DNA of 64,000 nt from Triplophysa rosa. Taxonomy: Eukaryota; Chordata; Actinopteri; Cypriniformes; Nemacheilidae. Under the pieces are notes generated by a model that saw only the letters and a program-made list of their open reading frames with translations, did no database searches and was not told the DNA's origin. Positions 43,448 to 54,624 of the stretch are shown here, piece by piece; the first letter of the stretch is position 1; each line of letters opens with the position of its first letter. The position numbers and the translations under genes were made by a program. Location of the stretch: positions 7,465,485 to 7,529,484 of the forward strand of contig NC_079893.1 of NCBI RefSeq assembly GCF_024868665.1, read 5' to 3'.

Positions 43448-44279
43448 CAAAAAGAACATTTTCAAAACAACACTGCAGATAGCAAAACTAAAAACAACTT
43501 AACAACACATCTGAGAAAGCACAGTAAGCAGACAATTGACATTTCTGCTTCTTAAGTCAAAAAGCACCAGCCGTCTGATTCATGTGGAATTGATCTAGGA
43601 TTTATCGCTCTAGCTGTCCAACTTGTTAAAAATGCATGTAGATGGCATAAAATGAGAAGAAGTGATGCATTTTAGATAATTTAGACCTAGCCATGGGCTT
43701 AGAGGGCTAATTTAAAACTCTATCAGTCTTTATGGACTACAGGCACACCCTGACTTAGCTGTCAGTCATCGCTATGACAACCAGCCACCCCACCCACTCT
43801 TCAAACCTCAATGAGCGAGAGAGCGAGCGCATGAATAAACTGCAAAGTTCACAAGTTTACGGTCCACTGGGACCTGTCGAGATTCTGACACCTGAGCCTC
43901 CTTCCGACATTCACATACGCCTCCACATCTATCATCTCTCCTTCCATCTCTCCATCCATCTTCTACTCTCCTTTCCCACTCTCTATCTACCACGCAGCCT
44001 TTAAATCTCCTCAATCACTCATCCAGCTGAGCCAAGGACCCTTTTCCGACCATCCCGCGGGGATACTTTACATACAGAGTCATGGATTAAAACAGCAACA
44101 CTTACGGCACCCCATCAGACAAGTCGGACCCAGATGAGCATTCCTTGCATTTAACATTCCAAGCGTTTCCCCTTATAGGTGAAGATTTCCATCTCCATTA
44201 ATGAAATTCCATCAGGACCCTAACTCGGAGCAAAGGCCTGGAAAAAGTTGAGCACGATGTCTGACTAAAGAAATCGTGA
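43448..44279. other. Unassigned noncoding sequence
   Basis: 43910-43990 is pyrimidine-rich. The frames at 43774-44004 and 43808-44014 lie on opposite strands of the same DNA and have no recognisable domain. Confidence 0.45.
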
Positions 44280-44497
44280 CTGTGTAACGCCATCTCTGTT
44301 TGAAACGTAATATTGCAGGTTACTCTGCATACTTATTTTACATGGGTTGAAGTCAACGTCAAACCCGGCAGTTCAAATTAAAAATCATTATCAAGCTTAC
44401 CAACGAGAATCAAGGAGACAATTTGATTGTTTTATGTACGTGCTCAATAAAGTTTCTTGTATATTTTTAAACAAAAAAGTTACGCATTGCAACTTTC
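44280..44497. mobile_element. MITE with GCCATCTCTGTTTGAAAC start, copy 1
   Basis: GCCATCTCTGTTTGAAACGT, CATGGGTTGAAGTCAACGTC and AATTAAAAATCATTATCAAG recur in the same order at 46496 and 50892. Directly followed by a degenerate Angel copy. Confidence 0.6.
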
Positions 44498-44603
44498 AAG
44501 AATAAGTTCACCCAAATATTAATTGGGTCATTATTTACTCAATCAAACATCAATGCTGTTTTGTTTTCTGTGGAAATTTTTGAAGAATCTCATCACACAA
44601 TTA
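44498..44603 (+). mobile_element. Degenerate Angel-like MITE, 5' half
   Basis: AAGTTCACCCAAATATTAAT then TCATTATTTACTCAATC, followed by GAAGAATCTCATCA: recognisable by order but diverged. Confidence 0.6.
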
Positions 44604-45423
44604 CAGATATTGAAGAAATCACAGTAGAATTTATTTTTTCAACATTAACAAAAATCTAAATAATTCGTTCACGTTGACAAGCATAATTAGCTAAACTGCT
44701 GGTAACTAGTATGCAAATGAAGTAATGAGTGACTAGTAGTCACTGCTTTGATATCAGTTGTATAAAGGTAAATTCTGCTGAACTAATGTTTGCCGCTACT
44801 CACGTTAGCAAATTGCTAATCTCAAATTAGCAACTCTCATCGCAATTACATGGCATTTGGTCCTTCTGACGCAGCAAAACTCGTTTGATTGCAGAATTTG
44901 GAAGGAAACGACAACTTCTTTGATTATAAAGAGAAGATCCTTATTTTGTCGTAACGCTTGTAAGAGGTGCTTGTGTAATAGTTTAATCCAATTCAGTGAA
45001 TTAAAAGCACTGGGAAGTTTTCTCTCAGTGCGGCGATAAGAGCTGTGGATTAATCTGCCGAGTGTTTCTGACAGCCAATTTGATAAACAGCCACTTATCT
45101 CTGGGGCAGCTGCAAGGGAAGAGAACAAATAAATCATCGGAGAGAGAAAAATAGGGAGAGACTGTATAAAATAAGCTTTTGTGTCCATGCTTTAGATAAA
45201 TGGCCATGAACATGTATATTCAATAAAACATGTAGAGCAAGAATGCGCTACAGTGCCTACAAAACCACTTAGTCTTCTACTATTATAGGATTTGCTCTTG
45301 TGTATGGGTGTGTTCTTGATCTGTGGGCTATACCAGCTGAAAGGTGAAATGTGTCGTTTTTGGATGTTAAAAGTCTTTCTCGATCCCAGTTTACTGTGCA
45401 AAGACAACTCCAAGTCAAGTTTA
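44604..45423. other. Unassigned noncoding sequence
   Basis: No gene or repeat recognised. The 127-codon minus frame (44805-45188) has no recognisable domain. Confidence 0.45.
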
Positions 45424-45607
45424 AAGGGCTAGTTCACCCAAAATTGAAAATTCTTTCATGAATTTCTTACTCTTAATTTGTTCCAAACCTGTAACCTATA
45501 ATACATTTTTTTGTTCTGTTGAATGCAAATTGGAAGAATGTTAGCAACTGACATTTCTGAGGCATTATGGAATACCATAGTAGAATACCTTCAGATATTT
45601 TACAAAC
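45424..45607 (+). mobile_element. Angel-like MITE, right end missing
   Basis: AAAGGGCTAGTTCACCCAAA, TCTTACTCTTAATTTGTTCC and GAATGTTAGCAACTGACATT. The central region starts, but the right arm is cut off before the next element at 45621. Confidence 0.75.
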
Positions 45608-45620
45608 CCAACCCCTAACC

Positions 45621-46192
45621 TTAAAGGGGTCATATGGCGCGAACACATGTTTTTCTGTGTCTTTCATGTGTTATGAGTTGCCCATGCATGTATTAGACAT
45701 GTAAAATTGCACAAATTAAAGTGTCGGAACAAAAGATGCATTCTATCTAAAAGCGAATGCTCACCCAGACCTGCCTGAAACACCTCGTGTAACCACATCC
45801 CCACAAATCTACGTCAGTTCGTGGTATGATTTGACTAAGATGTCAAATTGTGCAAATGTATATGCAAGGTGGGCGTACCTGTCAGTACAATTGCTTTGGA
45901 ACCTGATGTTCCAAATATGGTAAGAAGCGTTACATTTCCGTCACACGCTTGCAGTATTCGACCAATCACTACGCACTGGTTAACTGGCCAATCATAGCAC
46001 ACCTCGCTTTTCAGAGCGATGAGCTTTGTTAAAAATCTGCGTGTTTCAGAGGGGCAGGGCAAAGAGGAGATACAAACATGCACGGTATGTGGAAAATACA
46101 GCGTTTTTTAACCTTAAATCGTGTATACACATTGCATTACATCTAAAACAAACAATAATATTCGTTTTAGCTGTGTCATATGACCCCTTTAA
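45621..46192. mobile_element. TTAA-type MITE with TTAAAGGGGTCATATG ends
   Basis: TTAAAGGGGTCATATGGCGC at the left and TGTGTCATATGACCCCTTTAA at the right form 16-bp inverted repeats, with only one junction mismatch, bounded by TTAA. 572 bp. The interior includes a TGGGCGTACCTG block and two GACCAATCA-like motifs, and no transposase. Confidence 0.88.
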
Positions 46193-46495
46193 CCTATCAG
46201 TCTACTAATAATCTAATGAGAGTTAGTTAATGCCCAAGGAAATAATTGAGCTAGTTGAAATGGGGCAATGTTACTTATAGTTAGTATTATGTCTAAAATC
46301 TATCAAAACTATCAGACTATCAAAATAAAGTCAGACCAAAGTCTAAACACTGTGGCTCTATTGTGCTTTCAACATTGCTCTGTTTGCTTGAATGGCCAAA
46401 ATGGTAACCAATGAAGTGAGAGTGAATCAAAGCTCAAATAAAGAGATTGCCATTCTGTTTGTTGCCACTAGGGAAGCAGAAACCACACATTGCCT
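46193..46495. other. Unassigned short noncoding sequence
   Basis: No gene or repeat recognised. Confidence 0.4.
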
Positions 46496-46655
46496 TTTTA
46501 AAGCGATAACTTTGACTTTATTATGCTAAATCTGTTTGAAAAATAAAATGGATTACAGGTTCTTCACATACTTATCTTTTTGTGGGTTGAGGTCAAATGA
46601 AGTCAAATTGACTTTTCTTAAGAAATCGCATCCAACCTCAAATTATAAATAATAA
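46496..46655. mobile_element. MITE with CTGTTTGAAA block, copy 2 (partial)
   Basis: AAATCTGTTTGAAAAATAAA, TGTGGGTTGAGGTCAAATGA and AATTATAAATAATAATGTTT parallel the copies at 44280 and 50892. Confidence 0.5.
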
Positions 46656-46659
46656 TGTT

Positions 46660-46844
46660 TTAAACACTGTTCTCCTGTTTTGTCCCCCTCGTGGGAGGTT
46701 TTGGTTTATGTTTTATATGTTTTGATAGTCTTGTTCTCATTTGCTCCCCCATTCGTGGGTGTTTTGCTTTGTGTTTTGTAATAAAGTCTTTTTGTTTCCC
46801 GTCCATCGCTGTCTGCACCTAGGTCCTCATTGCAAACCATGACA
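46660..46844 (+). mobile_element. 3' fragment of the LTR family seen at 21576
   Basis: CCCCCTCGTGGGAGGTTTTG, CCCCCATTCGTGGGTGTTTT, an AATAAA signal (in GTAATAAAGTC near 46782) and the end AACCATGACA parallel the right third of the LTRs at 21576 and 41238. Confidence 0.7.
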
Positions 46845-46997
46845 GCGATTGCTCTGTTAGTGCGGTTTATTTGTGTTAGTGTGAACGCTGCCACCCAAAC
46901 CCTGGTGCGCACCAAACAGGCGGACCGAGACCACTGAAAAGATGGGTCTCGGTCCACTTTCAAACGAACTCTGGCGTGGTTCGATTGAAATATGAAT
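46841..46997. repeat. 157-bp direct repeat, left copy
   Basis: GACAGCGATTGCTCTGTTAG through GATTGAAATATGAAT. It matches 47404-47560 with one visible mismatch (GGCGTGG versus GGCATGG). It belongs to the left part of a larger MITE that continues only after the right copy. Confidence 0.93.
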
Positions 46998-46998
46998 A

Positions 46999-47404
46999 TT
47001 TGCGCCAGTGACATTAAAACGTAAAAATGTATTTGTTGTTTCAAAAGTTGAACTTAAAAAAATTTGTCATCCAGCTGCCTTAAAATTTTCAGTTAATTCA
47101 ACGTACAAATATTAGTTATTATGTGAATTTGATTCAAAATTGTTATGTTAACTAATATTTTTAAGTTGAATTAAAGGCAGCAGGGTCACTTGTTTTTTTA
47201 AGTTAAAACAACAAATCAGCTTAAGTATGGCGTTTTTCGAATAATCGTACATTTTTAACGATTCACATCGCACAAATTCATTAGAATTAGCCACCTCGTA
47301 AAATACGTAGGCTATGAATTCCCAAAGTGCACTTGTGTGTATGTGTATGATTATTATGACATCTTCTCATAATGACATTTGTAAATATTTTTAAAAAAAC
47401 TAAG
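46999..47404. repeat. Inserted exact copy of 42832-43237
   Basis: 406 bp with no visible difference from the block 4167 bp upstream, same orientation, lodged between the two 157-bp repeats. It includes a second copy of the foldback MITE (47033-47216). Confidence 0.92.
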
Positions 47405-47560
47405 ACAGCGATTGCTCTGTTAGTGCGGTTTATTTGTGTTAGTGTGAACGCTGCCACCCAAACCCTGGTGCGCACCAAACAGGCGGACCGAGACCACTGA
47501 AAAGATGGGTCTCGGTCCACTTTCAAACGAACTCTGGCATGGTTCGATTGAAATATGAAT
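47404..47560. repeat. 157-bp direct repeat, right copy
   Basis: Partner of 46841-46997. It continues into the MITE body (GCAACACGGACCAAAGGCAT), so this junction is likely the original arrangement. Confidence 0.93.
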
Positions 47561-47999
47561 GCAACACGGACCAAAGGCATCGAACCGAACCAAAAACAAG
47601 AAGTGATGACAATATATGACCCGAAAATCAAGTGATTTGGTCATATGAAAGTAGTGTTTATTAGATCTGTGGTTGCGCATGAGGAATTCCTGGCGCCGTC
47701 TTGACTGCTTTAAACACTTCGTGAGGTCTTTGCGAGTTACCGGTTTGCTTAAATTCTCCTCTTATGCGCAGGCATACACTGAGCATGTGTAACCCAGTAC
47801 ACAGCATCGTTTTGGATGTCCGGTAAGTTCCGTTTTAAAATATAAATCATAAAAGCTGTGCAATCACTTCGCGACTTTATACGTAAAGTGTTAGGTTTGC
47901 TAGCTTTAGGTTCGCTGTAAAAATGCAGGACTACATTTATTTTAGAATTTTTTTGGCCTGGACCAAAAGAACCGAACTACAAATATGAACGCACCCTTA
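47561..47999. mobile_element. MITE body ending GAACGCACCCTTAG
   Basis: ACACGGACCAAAGGCATCGA, GAACCGAACCAAAAACAAG and the terminus CGAACTACAAATATGAACGC ACCCTTAG belong to a recurrent cyprinid repeat starting TAAGGGTGCGTTCATATTTG on the minus strand. Its left end is lost at the LTR fragment boundary near 46845. Confidence 0.65.
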
Positions 48000-48924
48000 G
48001 TCTTGTTTTATGAAAGAAAATATAAGAACTACGTAAGTTTATGTTTAAAACAAAACTGAAAATTAAATCTACAGTAAGTTACTGGCCAAACTACAGCAAA
48101 GTTTTACAGTGCACCTTAAATTCTTCCAGACACCTTGCCCCAACCGTTAAACTCACCAATTAAATCGCACAAATTGAAGAGGAATAGAAAAAGAAAGACA
48201 GCGCAAGACAGCCGCTGAAAGAGAGTGAACACAAGTTGATGAGGTGGAGGATGAGGGAGAGAGAGAGAGAAGAGGTACCGGCCGTTTTGATTTTGAAATA
48301 TGACAGTGTTTGTTCTGTCAGCCCACAGTTAACAGAACCTTAGTGTGTGAGCGCGCGTCCGTGTTAACCTGTCAGAGGGCCTAACCCAAGGCTAAAATGG
48401 CAATTTCTTTTCACACTCAAACTCTGGAGAGACAGACAGAGAGAGAGAGAGAGACAGAGAGAGAGAGAGAACCTATCATCAGCCAACTGCAGCAATGGCC
48501 AGAAGACTGTCATAAGCCATTGGAAGATTTGCGGTATGGTTATTGTAAGGCAGGGGGAGGCTTGGCCGAATGTTTTTCATTCGCTCTGCCGTAACTCTCT
48601 TTTCAATTATACCTGACAAGAGATTTTTCTGGGGTTTAGAGCTGCCATGGCAGCATCAGAAAAGAAGCACTATCGCTACTGCTCATACTTAGGGTTAGGG
48701 ATTTGAAACCCAAAACTCAAACTTAACGGGCAAGAATGATGCCTCAAATCGCAATGCTTGTTGAGGAGAGAAGTGATATTACTTTTCTAAGAGATTGGAT
48801 TTCAAAATGGACACAAACTGGAAACAGGAAGGGACCAAAACCATATTTAGAGAATATGGGCTACCTTTTTTCAAATGGGTAGTAAGAAACCACTCAGAAC
48901 ACCATAGCAACGCCACAAAACAAT
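48000..48924. other. Unassigned noncoding sequence with GA microsatellites
   Basis: GA tracts at 48256-48271 and 48430-48470. A perfect 14-bp palindrome GCTGCCATGGCAGC lies at 48641-48654. No gene recognised. Confidence 0.45.
48430..48470. repeat. GA microsatellite with GACA interruptions
   Basis: GAGACAGACAGAGAGAGAGA followed by further GA units. Confidence 0.9.
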
Positions 48925-49029
48925 TGGCCCCCATTGACTTTCATTGTATGGACACAAAAAACAGACAAATGCCATATACAGCTTAAATAAATAACAGAAT
49001 TTTAATTTTTAGGTGAACTGTCCCTTTAA
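48925..49029 (+). mobile_element. Angel-like MITE, 3' half
   Basis: GCCCCCATTGACTTTCATTG, TATGGACACAAAAAACAGAC, then TTTTTAGGTGAACTGTCCCTTTAA. The left arm is missing. Confidence 0.75.
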
Positions 49030-50548
49030 TAGCCTAATGAACAACATGACAGCTAGAGAAAACAAGACATCCATGGTGTCATTGTAACAAATGATGCACA
49101 ATAGACCATTAATTTCAGCCCTTTGGCATTTAAACGTTTGGATTTGATCTCACACACTCGTATACACTCACACAAAGCAAAATCTCACCTGGTCATCTCT
49201 TTTCCCTTCACAGCATGACGGAAGGTAAAAAGAAAGAGGAGAGACACCTGGAGAGAGTCTTTCTTCCTCCTGTATTGAGAATAGAAAGCAATCAAAGGGT
49301 CCTCACGATGACCACACGCAATCACACGCTCGCGCCCACGAGCCACAAGCTGTGCCGCCGTTTTCTGCGAGAAACCACAGAATGAAGAACAAATGACAAA
49401 CCGAAAAAACAACAACAACTGGCCCGCAGTTTCCCCACCGCTGTGCGAGCCGCTAAAAGTATAACCAAAAATACACAGGCATCTCGAAAACAGCAGATGC
49501 GGTTTCACCCCCTTGTTAGGAATTCAATAAGTTGTTCGTCCATGGGGTAGATTCACAAAGGATGGATAGTGTTAAACAAATGGGTGTATAAGTGTGAGTA
49601 GAAGTCACGTTGTGTCACTACAGCCCCTATGAGGAAAGTGGGTTTACAAATATCATAAATAATGCAAATAAGGTTTATTGAGGGTTAGAAGATGGGTTTG
49701 GAAAAATATATTACAGTAGCAACCATAAATAATGTTGTGTTGGCATATTTGTAAAAAATGAGATGTACGGTACTTTTAAGGAATTTATTGGACAAAATTA
49801 CTTTTACTTAAATTACTTAAAGTTAAAACACAGCATATCAGAGAATATGGGTTTTGTTCTAATATTTAAGAAACACGAATGGAAAAACTGAAACTGTCTA
49901 CAATTTTATCTGTTATTAACATTTGTTCATTTTTTGCAGTATTTTGTAGTCATTCTCCTGAACTTTGTTTTTATAGTATCTTTAAATTCTTCTCAAAGCT
50001 GAGCTTCACACCAATGCAACATGCATAGATTGTTTTAATGCGTCTTTAACAAAATGTTTTAATAAAGAGCAAACATTTTGGCCACGGGCCTACGTTTTTG
50101 GTGGGTGATGGGGGTCCACTAAACCTGTCTTTACACAGTTTGAGTACAGCGTAAATGGGAGCTGGAGCCAACACTTACAATTGACCTAGGCCCCTGTGAA
50201 TTCGAGCAATGGCCCCGATATAGCTTCTGAGGTCTGTTTGTGTGTGTTTGTATTTACAGCCTTTTTTTTTACGTTTTACGTTTGAGTGTTTTGTTGAAGT
50301 GTTTGCAGCAATCAGGTCTTCTATTTCCTATCAGCGGAGCCGCCGGTTCTTTGAGGTTGCTTTCTGGTAACACTTGAAATCAAATGCAGGCTCTTATCTT
50401 CGATGTGAGGAGCTTTACACTGCCTCCTGGCATTCACCCAAACTCTCTACGGGTCCATCACCTCCTCCAGGCAACAAGTGCGTCTTCACTTAAGAGATCA
50501 GCAAATGACTGGGCTACTCAAATTGTTTCTCTGTAGAAACAAGATAGT
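49030..50548. other. Unassigned noncoding sequence
   Basis: No gene recognised. The 107-codon minus frame (49185-49508) has no recognisable domain. Confidence 0.45.
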
Positions 50549-50680
50549 ACCTTTACATTTGTGCATTTGGCAGACACCTTTATCTAAAGTGTACTAAATA
50601 AAGTTCATGGTACACATTTTTTACCGGATTTGGACCTGTGACCTTGGTGTTGATAGCACAGTGCTAATACTTGAGCTTTT
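50549..50680 (-). mobile_element. tRNA-derived SINE with L2-type tail, near full length
   Basis: On the minus strand: GCTCAAGTATTAGCACTGTGC (A-box region), GGTCCAAATCC (B-box-like; complement at 50626-50636), GTGTACCATGAAC linker, then TAGATAAAGGTGTCTGCCAA and ATGTAAAGGTA tail. This is the best-preserved tRNA-SINE in the window. Confidence 0.78.
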
Positions 50681-50891
50681 TATACGATAAAAAAATGGTG
50701 TTTTCAAAACACTTTTGCAAAATGAGTGCAACTGAATATTCGGTGCAAAATAAAATAGGACAGGACTTGATCTCATGCATCCAAATTTGACAGGATCTGG
50801 AGGGGTTTTAGGTTTCACTATTATTGGTTAATATTATTTCCCCCTGCGTGTGTGGGCTTTGTTACATCAGCAGAAAAGAAAGTCATTACAA

Positions 50892-51113
50892 TTCAAAGCT
50901 GCAGCCCGTATATTTTGCATCTATATTGCCATCCCTGTTTGAAAAATAAATATTATTGTCAAATGACGTCAAACTGACATTTCCCACAAACTGTACACAA
51001 CATATCAATTAAAAATCATTATAACAAGCTTACACTGGTGATTTTTGTTGTAAATAATGATTTGTGAAGTTGATTTTTGTTCATTTTTAATGAAAAAAGT
51101 AACAGAAGCTTTA
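50892..51113 (+). mobile_element. MITE with GCCATCCCTGTTTGAAA block, copy 3, TTAAAG ends
   Basis: The left edge TTCAAAGCTGCAGCCCGTAT and right edge AACAGAAGCTTTAA are short inverted complements (TTAAAGCT). The interior GCCATCCCTGTTTGAAAAAT, AATGACGTCAAACTGAC and CAATTAAAAATCATTATAAC matches the copies at 44280 and 46496. Confidence 0.65.
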
Positions 51114-51122
51114 AAGAAGCAT

Positions 51123-51412
51123 TAAAGTGATAGTTCACCTAAATATGAAAATTCTGTCATCATTTACTCACTCGCTTGCCATTTTAAACCTTTATGACTT
51201 TCTTTCTTCTACAAAACACAAAAGAAGATATTTTGAAGAATGTCGGTAACCAAACAACGGCGGTACCCATCGACTTTTTGTGTCCGATCGGTTTTGTGTC
51301 CATGTAAAAATATATTCTTTTGTGTTCTGCAGAAGAAAGAAAGTCATGCAGATTAGAAATGACAAGAGGGTGAGTAAAATGATGACAGAATTTTCATTTT
51401 TGGGTGAACTAA
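51123..51412 (+). mobile_element. Near full-length Angel-like foldback MITE
   Basis: Starts TAAAGTGATAGTTCACCTAA, contains AACAACGGCGGTACCCATCG at the centre, and ends GAATTTTCATTTTTGGGTGAACT. The last few bases of the right terminus (ATCCCTTTAA) are lost. Confidence 0.88.
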
Positions 51413-51477
51413 AACACAATTTGACAGCCTCTGGTTACTACTTTCATTTTATGGGTAAAGCCTGAGTGACATTTCAC

Positions 51478-52372
51478 TCTGGATGAAGGACCATCATCTG
51501 CAACTGAACCTTGCAAAAACAGAACTGCTTGTAATCCCAGCCGACCCAAAGACTCATCACAACCTCTCCATTCAACTAGGCTCATCAACCATCACACCTT
51601 CCAGAACCTGTTAGCTTCAATCGATGATCAGCTACACTTCACAGATGATGTTGCCAGCACCACCCGGTCCTGTAGATTCATCCTCTAGAACATTAGGAAA
51701 ATTAGACCTCTCTTGTCCGAGCATGCTACGCAAGGCTCTTGCCCTGTCCAGACTGGACTATTGAAATGCTCTACTGACTGGACTCCCAGCTTGCACAACC
51801 AAACCTCTACAGATGATCTAGAACTCAGCGGCAAGAGAGCGCACGTCACTCCTCTCTTCATTAAGTTACATTGGCTCCTTATAGTCGCTCACATTAAATT
51901 CACAGCTCTGCTACTGTCCTACAAGACCACCGCTGGTTCGGCACCCCCATATCTTCACTCTCTAATACAGACCTATGTACCCGCCAGATCCCTACGCTCT
52001 GCAAATGAACGATGTCTTGTAGTGCCATCCCAAAAAGGGAAAAATCACTCTCATACCTTGTCTGGATCTGTTCCACATTTGTGGAATGATTTGCCCGCTG
52101 CTACAAGATCAGCAGATTCTGTAGCCATCTTTAAGAATCAGCTGTAAACACATCTCTTCCGTCAGCACCAGACCGATTGGTTCTGACTTCTATTTCTTTT
52201 CTACTCTTTCTATCCTAAAAAAAATCCTTTGCTTTGTATACTGTGGTAGGCTATATGAGACCAGTTTTTACTGCACTTATGCTTTTTTTTGTGCTTATGT
52301 TTTTCCAATTGCTTCTATTGTTTCTCATTTGTAAGTCGCTTTGGATAAAGCATGCATCACTCCTAATGTAAC
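51478..52372 (+). mobile_element. L2-like LINE, 3' part of ORF2 plus 3' tail (dead)
   Basis: The end of an L2-clade reverse transcriptase ORF is split over three frames. Frame 3 from 51483 reads MKDHHLQLNLAKTELLV. Frame 1 near 51754 reads LDY-stop-NALLTGL, where the conserved Cys codon has become TGA (51763-51765). Frame 2 from about 51838 to 52147 reads LHWLLIVAHIKF, APPYLHSLIQTYVPARSLRS and LWNDLPAATRSADSVAIFK. Catalytic motifs lie in the missing 5' part. The element ends in GTAAGTCGCTTTGGATAAAG followed by CTAATGTA, the tail that the SINEs here share. Non-functional; 5' truncated. Confidence 0.88.
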
Positions 52373-52440
52373 CATACAGGTTTAGAACAACATAAAGGTA
52401 AGGCCAACAATTTTCATTTTCAAGTGAACTGTACTTTTAA
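52373..52440 (+). mobile_element. Angel-like MITE, 3' end fragment
   Basis: CAGGTTTAGAACAACATAAAGGT, then TTTTCATTTTCAAGTGAACTGTACTTTTAA. This looks like the right arm of a copy interrupted or truncated by the LINE insertion just upstream. The nearest left arm is the copy at 51123, but that one has its own right arm, so the two are separate copies. Confidence 0.6.
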
Positions 52441-53586
52441 AAAAGCACAGATTATTAGTGCCTATGTACATTATCACAATAATGCTTTAATTAAGCTTGT
52501 GGGTAGTTAACAGCAGTTAGTCGTTAGCTAGTAATGCTTGAAATTGGCTGTTTAGACTTGAGTCATGTCACTCTGCAGCAGGTCCCTGCCGCCATTGAAT
52601 GAATTCGGAGCTTCTCACCTTACCTTATGAAACACATTGAGAAATGATTAAGAGCCCCTTGATGGCATGGTGATGGGCTTTCAACAAAACAGCTGTCGTC
52701 CAGCCCAGGCTAGCAGTAAACAGAGGCCATAAAAACTGATTTTAGGTCAGGTTGAAGGAGCTATGTGGAGTGCATAAAAATCCACTTGGCTTGATTTGAG
52801 GCCGTGTGTGGGAGGACGTTCGAACTTGAGAGAAATAAAGATCGTTAAACTGATTTGGGGTCAGCTGAAGAAAACCTCTTACATTGAGATGAGACAATCA
52901 AGCTGATTTGAAGCCTGCCAGCGGCCGACAGCGAGGCAGTATGCGCACCTGTGGCTCACTGACTCACATCGTGTTGAATAGAGGCCGACTGAGCTTAGAA
53001 TAAAAGTGCAATGCTATATCGTCGGTATCTACACGTAGCTTAGATCTATGAAAAATACTGTGCCGTTCAAGTGCTCTTTACCATCTAATTAGCTTTACAA
53101 TTAAACTATACTGTATGGTTGATTCATGAATGAGGTGATTGAAGCCTCTTTAACTTCACATCTGAGGCTAAGAGCCCATTAAAAGTCCCTGCGGTGCTGC
53201 TTCCTAGAGAAGCAATGAGGGTAAACATACAGCAACTGTAGAATTAAGTCTCACTGTTATTATACTATAACTTTAATAAAAAATCTCAAGTCAGAACATT
53301 GATGAGTGACATATTAATATAGTACAGCCCTATGATTTTCATGATGCGTAAAACACAGACGGAATTGTGGAATCCTGGCATAAAAACAACCACTTTGTTG
53401 TTAAGAGCGGAAAGGCACAGAATCTGCCAAATCTGAATTTCTTAATCAGAAGGAAGCGCTTAACAGATAACAAAATTCAAAGTGTGCTACAAATAACGTC
53501 TGGTTAACCTGAACAAATTCTAACACACCCACACCTAAAAGCAAACTGTAGTATGTTATATTATTTTTGTACTAAATGTGCTAGTT
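52441..53586. other. Repeat-poor block
   Basis: No gene or transposon recognised. 52560-53010 is complex sequence and a weak candidate for conserved noncoding DNA. Confidence 0.45.
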
Positions 53587-53772
53587 AAAGGGATAGTTCT
53601 CTCCAAAACAAAATTCTGTCATCATTTACTTACCCTTTGCCTCTTCCAATTTAAACCTGTATGACTTTCTTCTGCAGAACACAAAAGATGTTTTGAAGAA
53701 TGTTGGTAACCGAACAACGGCGGTACCTCACTTCTACTGTATGGACACAAATCCAATGCAAGTGAATGGGCT
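53587..53772 (+). mobile_element. Angel-like MITE, right third missing
   Basis: TAAAGGGATAGTTCTCTCCA, TCATCATTTACTTACCC, AACAACGGCGGTACCTCACT and CTGTATGGACACAAATCC; the right terminal arm is absent. Confidence 0.82.
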
Positions 53773-53776
53773 CTGC

Positions 53777-53912
53777 TGTGATTAACCCAGAAAATGTTTA
53801 CATTTGACCTACAGTAACAATGGGTTAAAACAGCCCAGCATTGGTTAAATGACAATCCAACGGTTTCTGACCCAATGTTGGGGTAAAAAAACAACCCTGC
53901 ATTTTTAGAGCG
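53777..53912. mobile_element. Fragment of the AACCCA foldback MITE
   Basis: TTAACCCAGAAAATGTTTAC, ACCTACAGTAACAATGGGTT and AACAACCCTGCATTTTTAGAG match the right part of the element at 11094-11535. Confidence 0.7.
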
Positions 53913-54624
53913 TTTCTTACCGTTGTTGTGTACATCCTAACACATCACATCTTCACAGGAACGTCTTTGGTAGGACAGTATCAAATGTGCAGCCCAGAAA
54001 ACCCAAGGCAGTTCACAGTGTCTGCTGTGGCCCCATTAGTGATGATTAGGGTGGAGAGAATGTCGGAGTGCAGTGGAGTCGAAAATGAGTTTTTCACATT
54101 GACATTCAGGGCCGCATTGTTGACACCATTCGGTCGCATCTGCCTCTGCATTATTGTCTGAGCATTTATCATCATTGTTGATCGGTCAGATTGATGTGAT
54201 GTGTTGCTGAATGCTGTGGGAGTTCTTCAAGTCCATTAAAATTCCTCTCAGAATCAACTTCATATGAAGTTTGGAAAGTATGCGTGACTGTGTTTACTCT
54301 GTATTATATTTTAACTCTGTGGATGCAACCACTGAACACGGTGCTACACACTAATTGGCAAAATGTTCAAAGGTGACTTCTGCAACTGTTAAACTGAACT
54401 CCCACACAAAATAAATGTAGAATTGTGTGTGCGTGTAGAGCATTGTCTATTACCAATTTCTACATGCTTGATATTTGATCGGAAAAACAGGCTGTTCCTA
54501 AAGACAGTCAAGATGCCATCTGAAACTGCCAGGCTATCAGTGTAGCACACGGACAAACAGCTGCAAGCCATGTCTTAGAACCATATGAAAATATCACATA
54601 TATGTATTAAACAACAGAACTTTG
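53913..54624. other. Unassigned noncoding sequence
   Basis: No gene or repeat recognised. Confidence 0.45.

Noticed and set aside
46841..47560. 157-bp flanking repeats as LTRs of a small retroelement
   Set aside because: They lack TG...CA ends, the right copy continues into the body of another MITE, and the 406-bp interior is a copy of a nearby locus.
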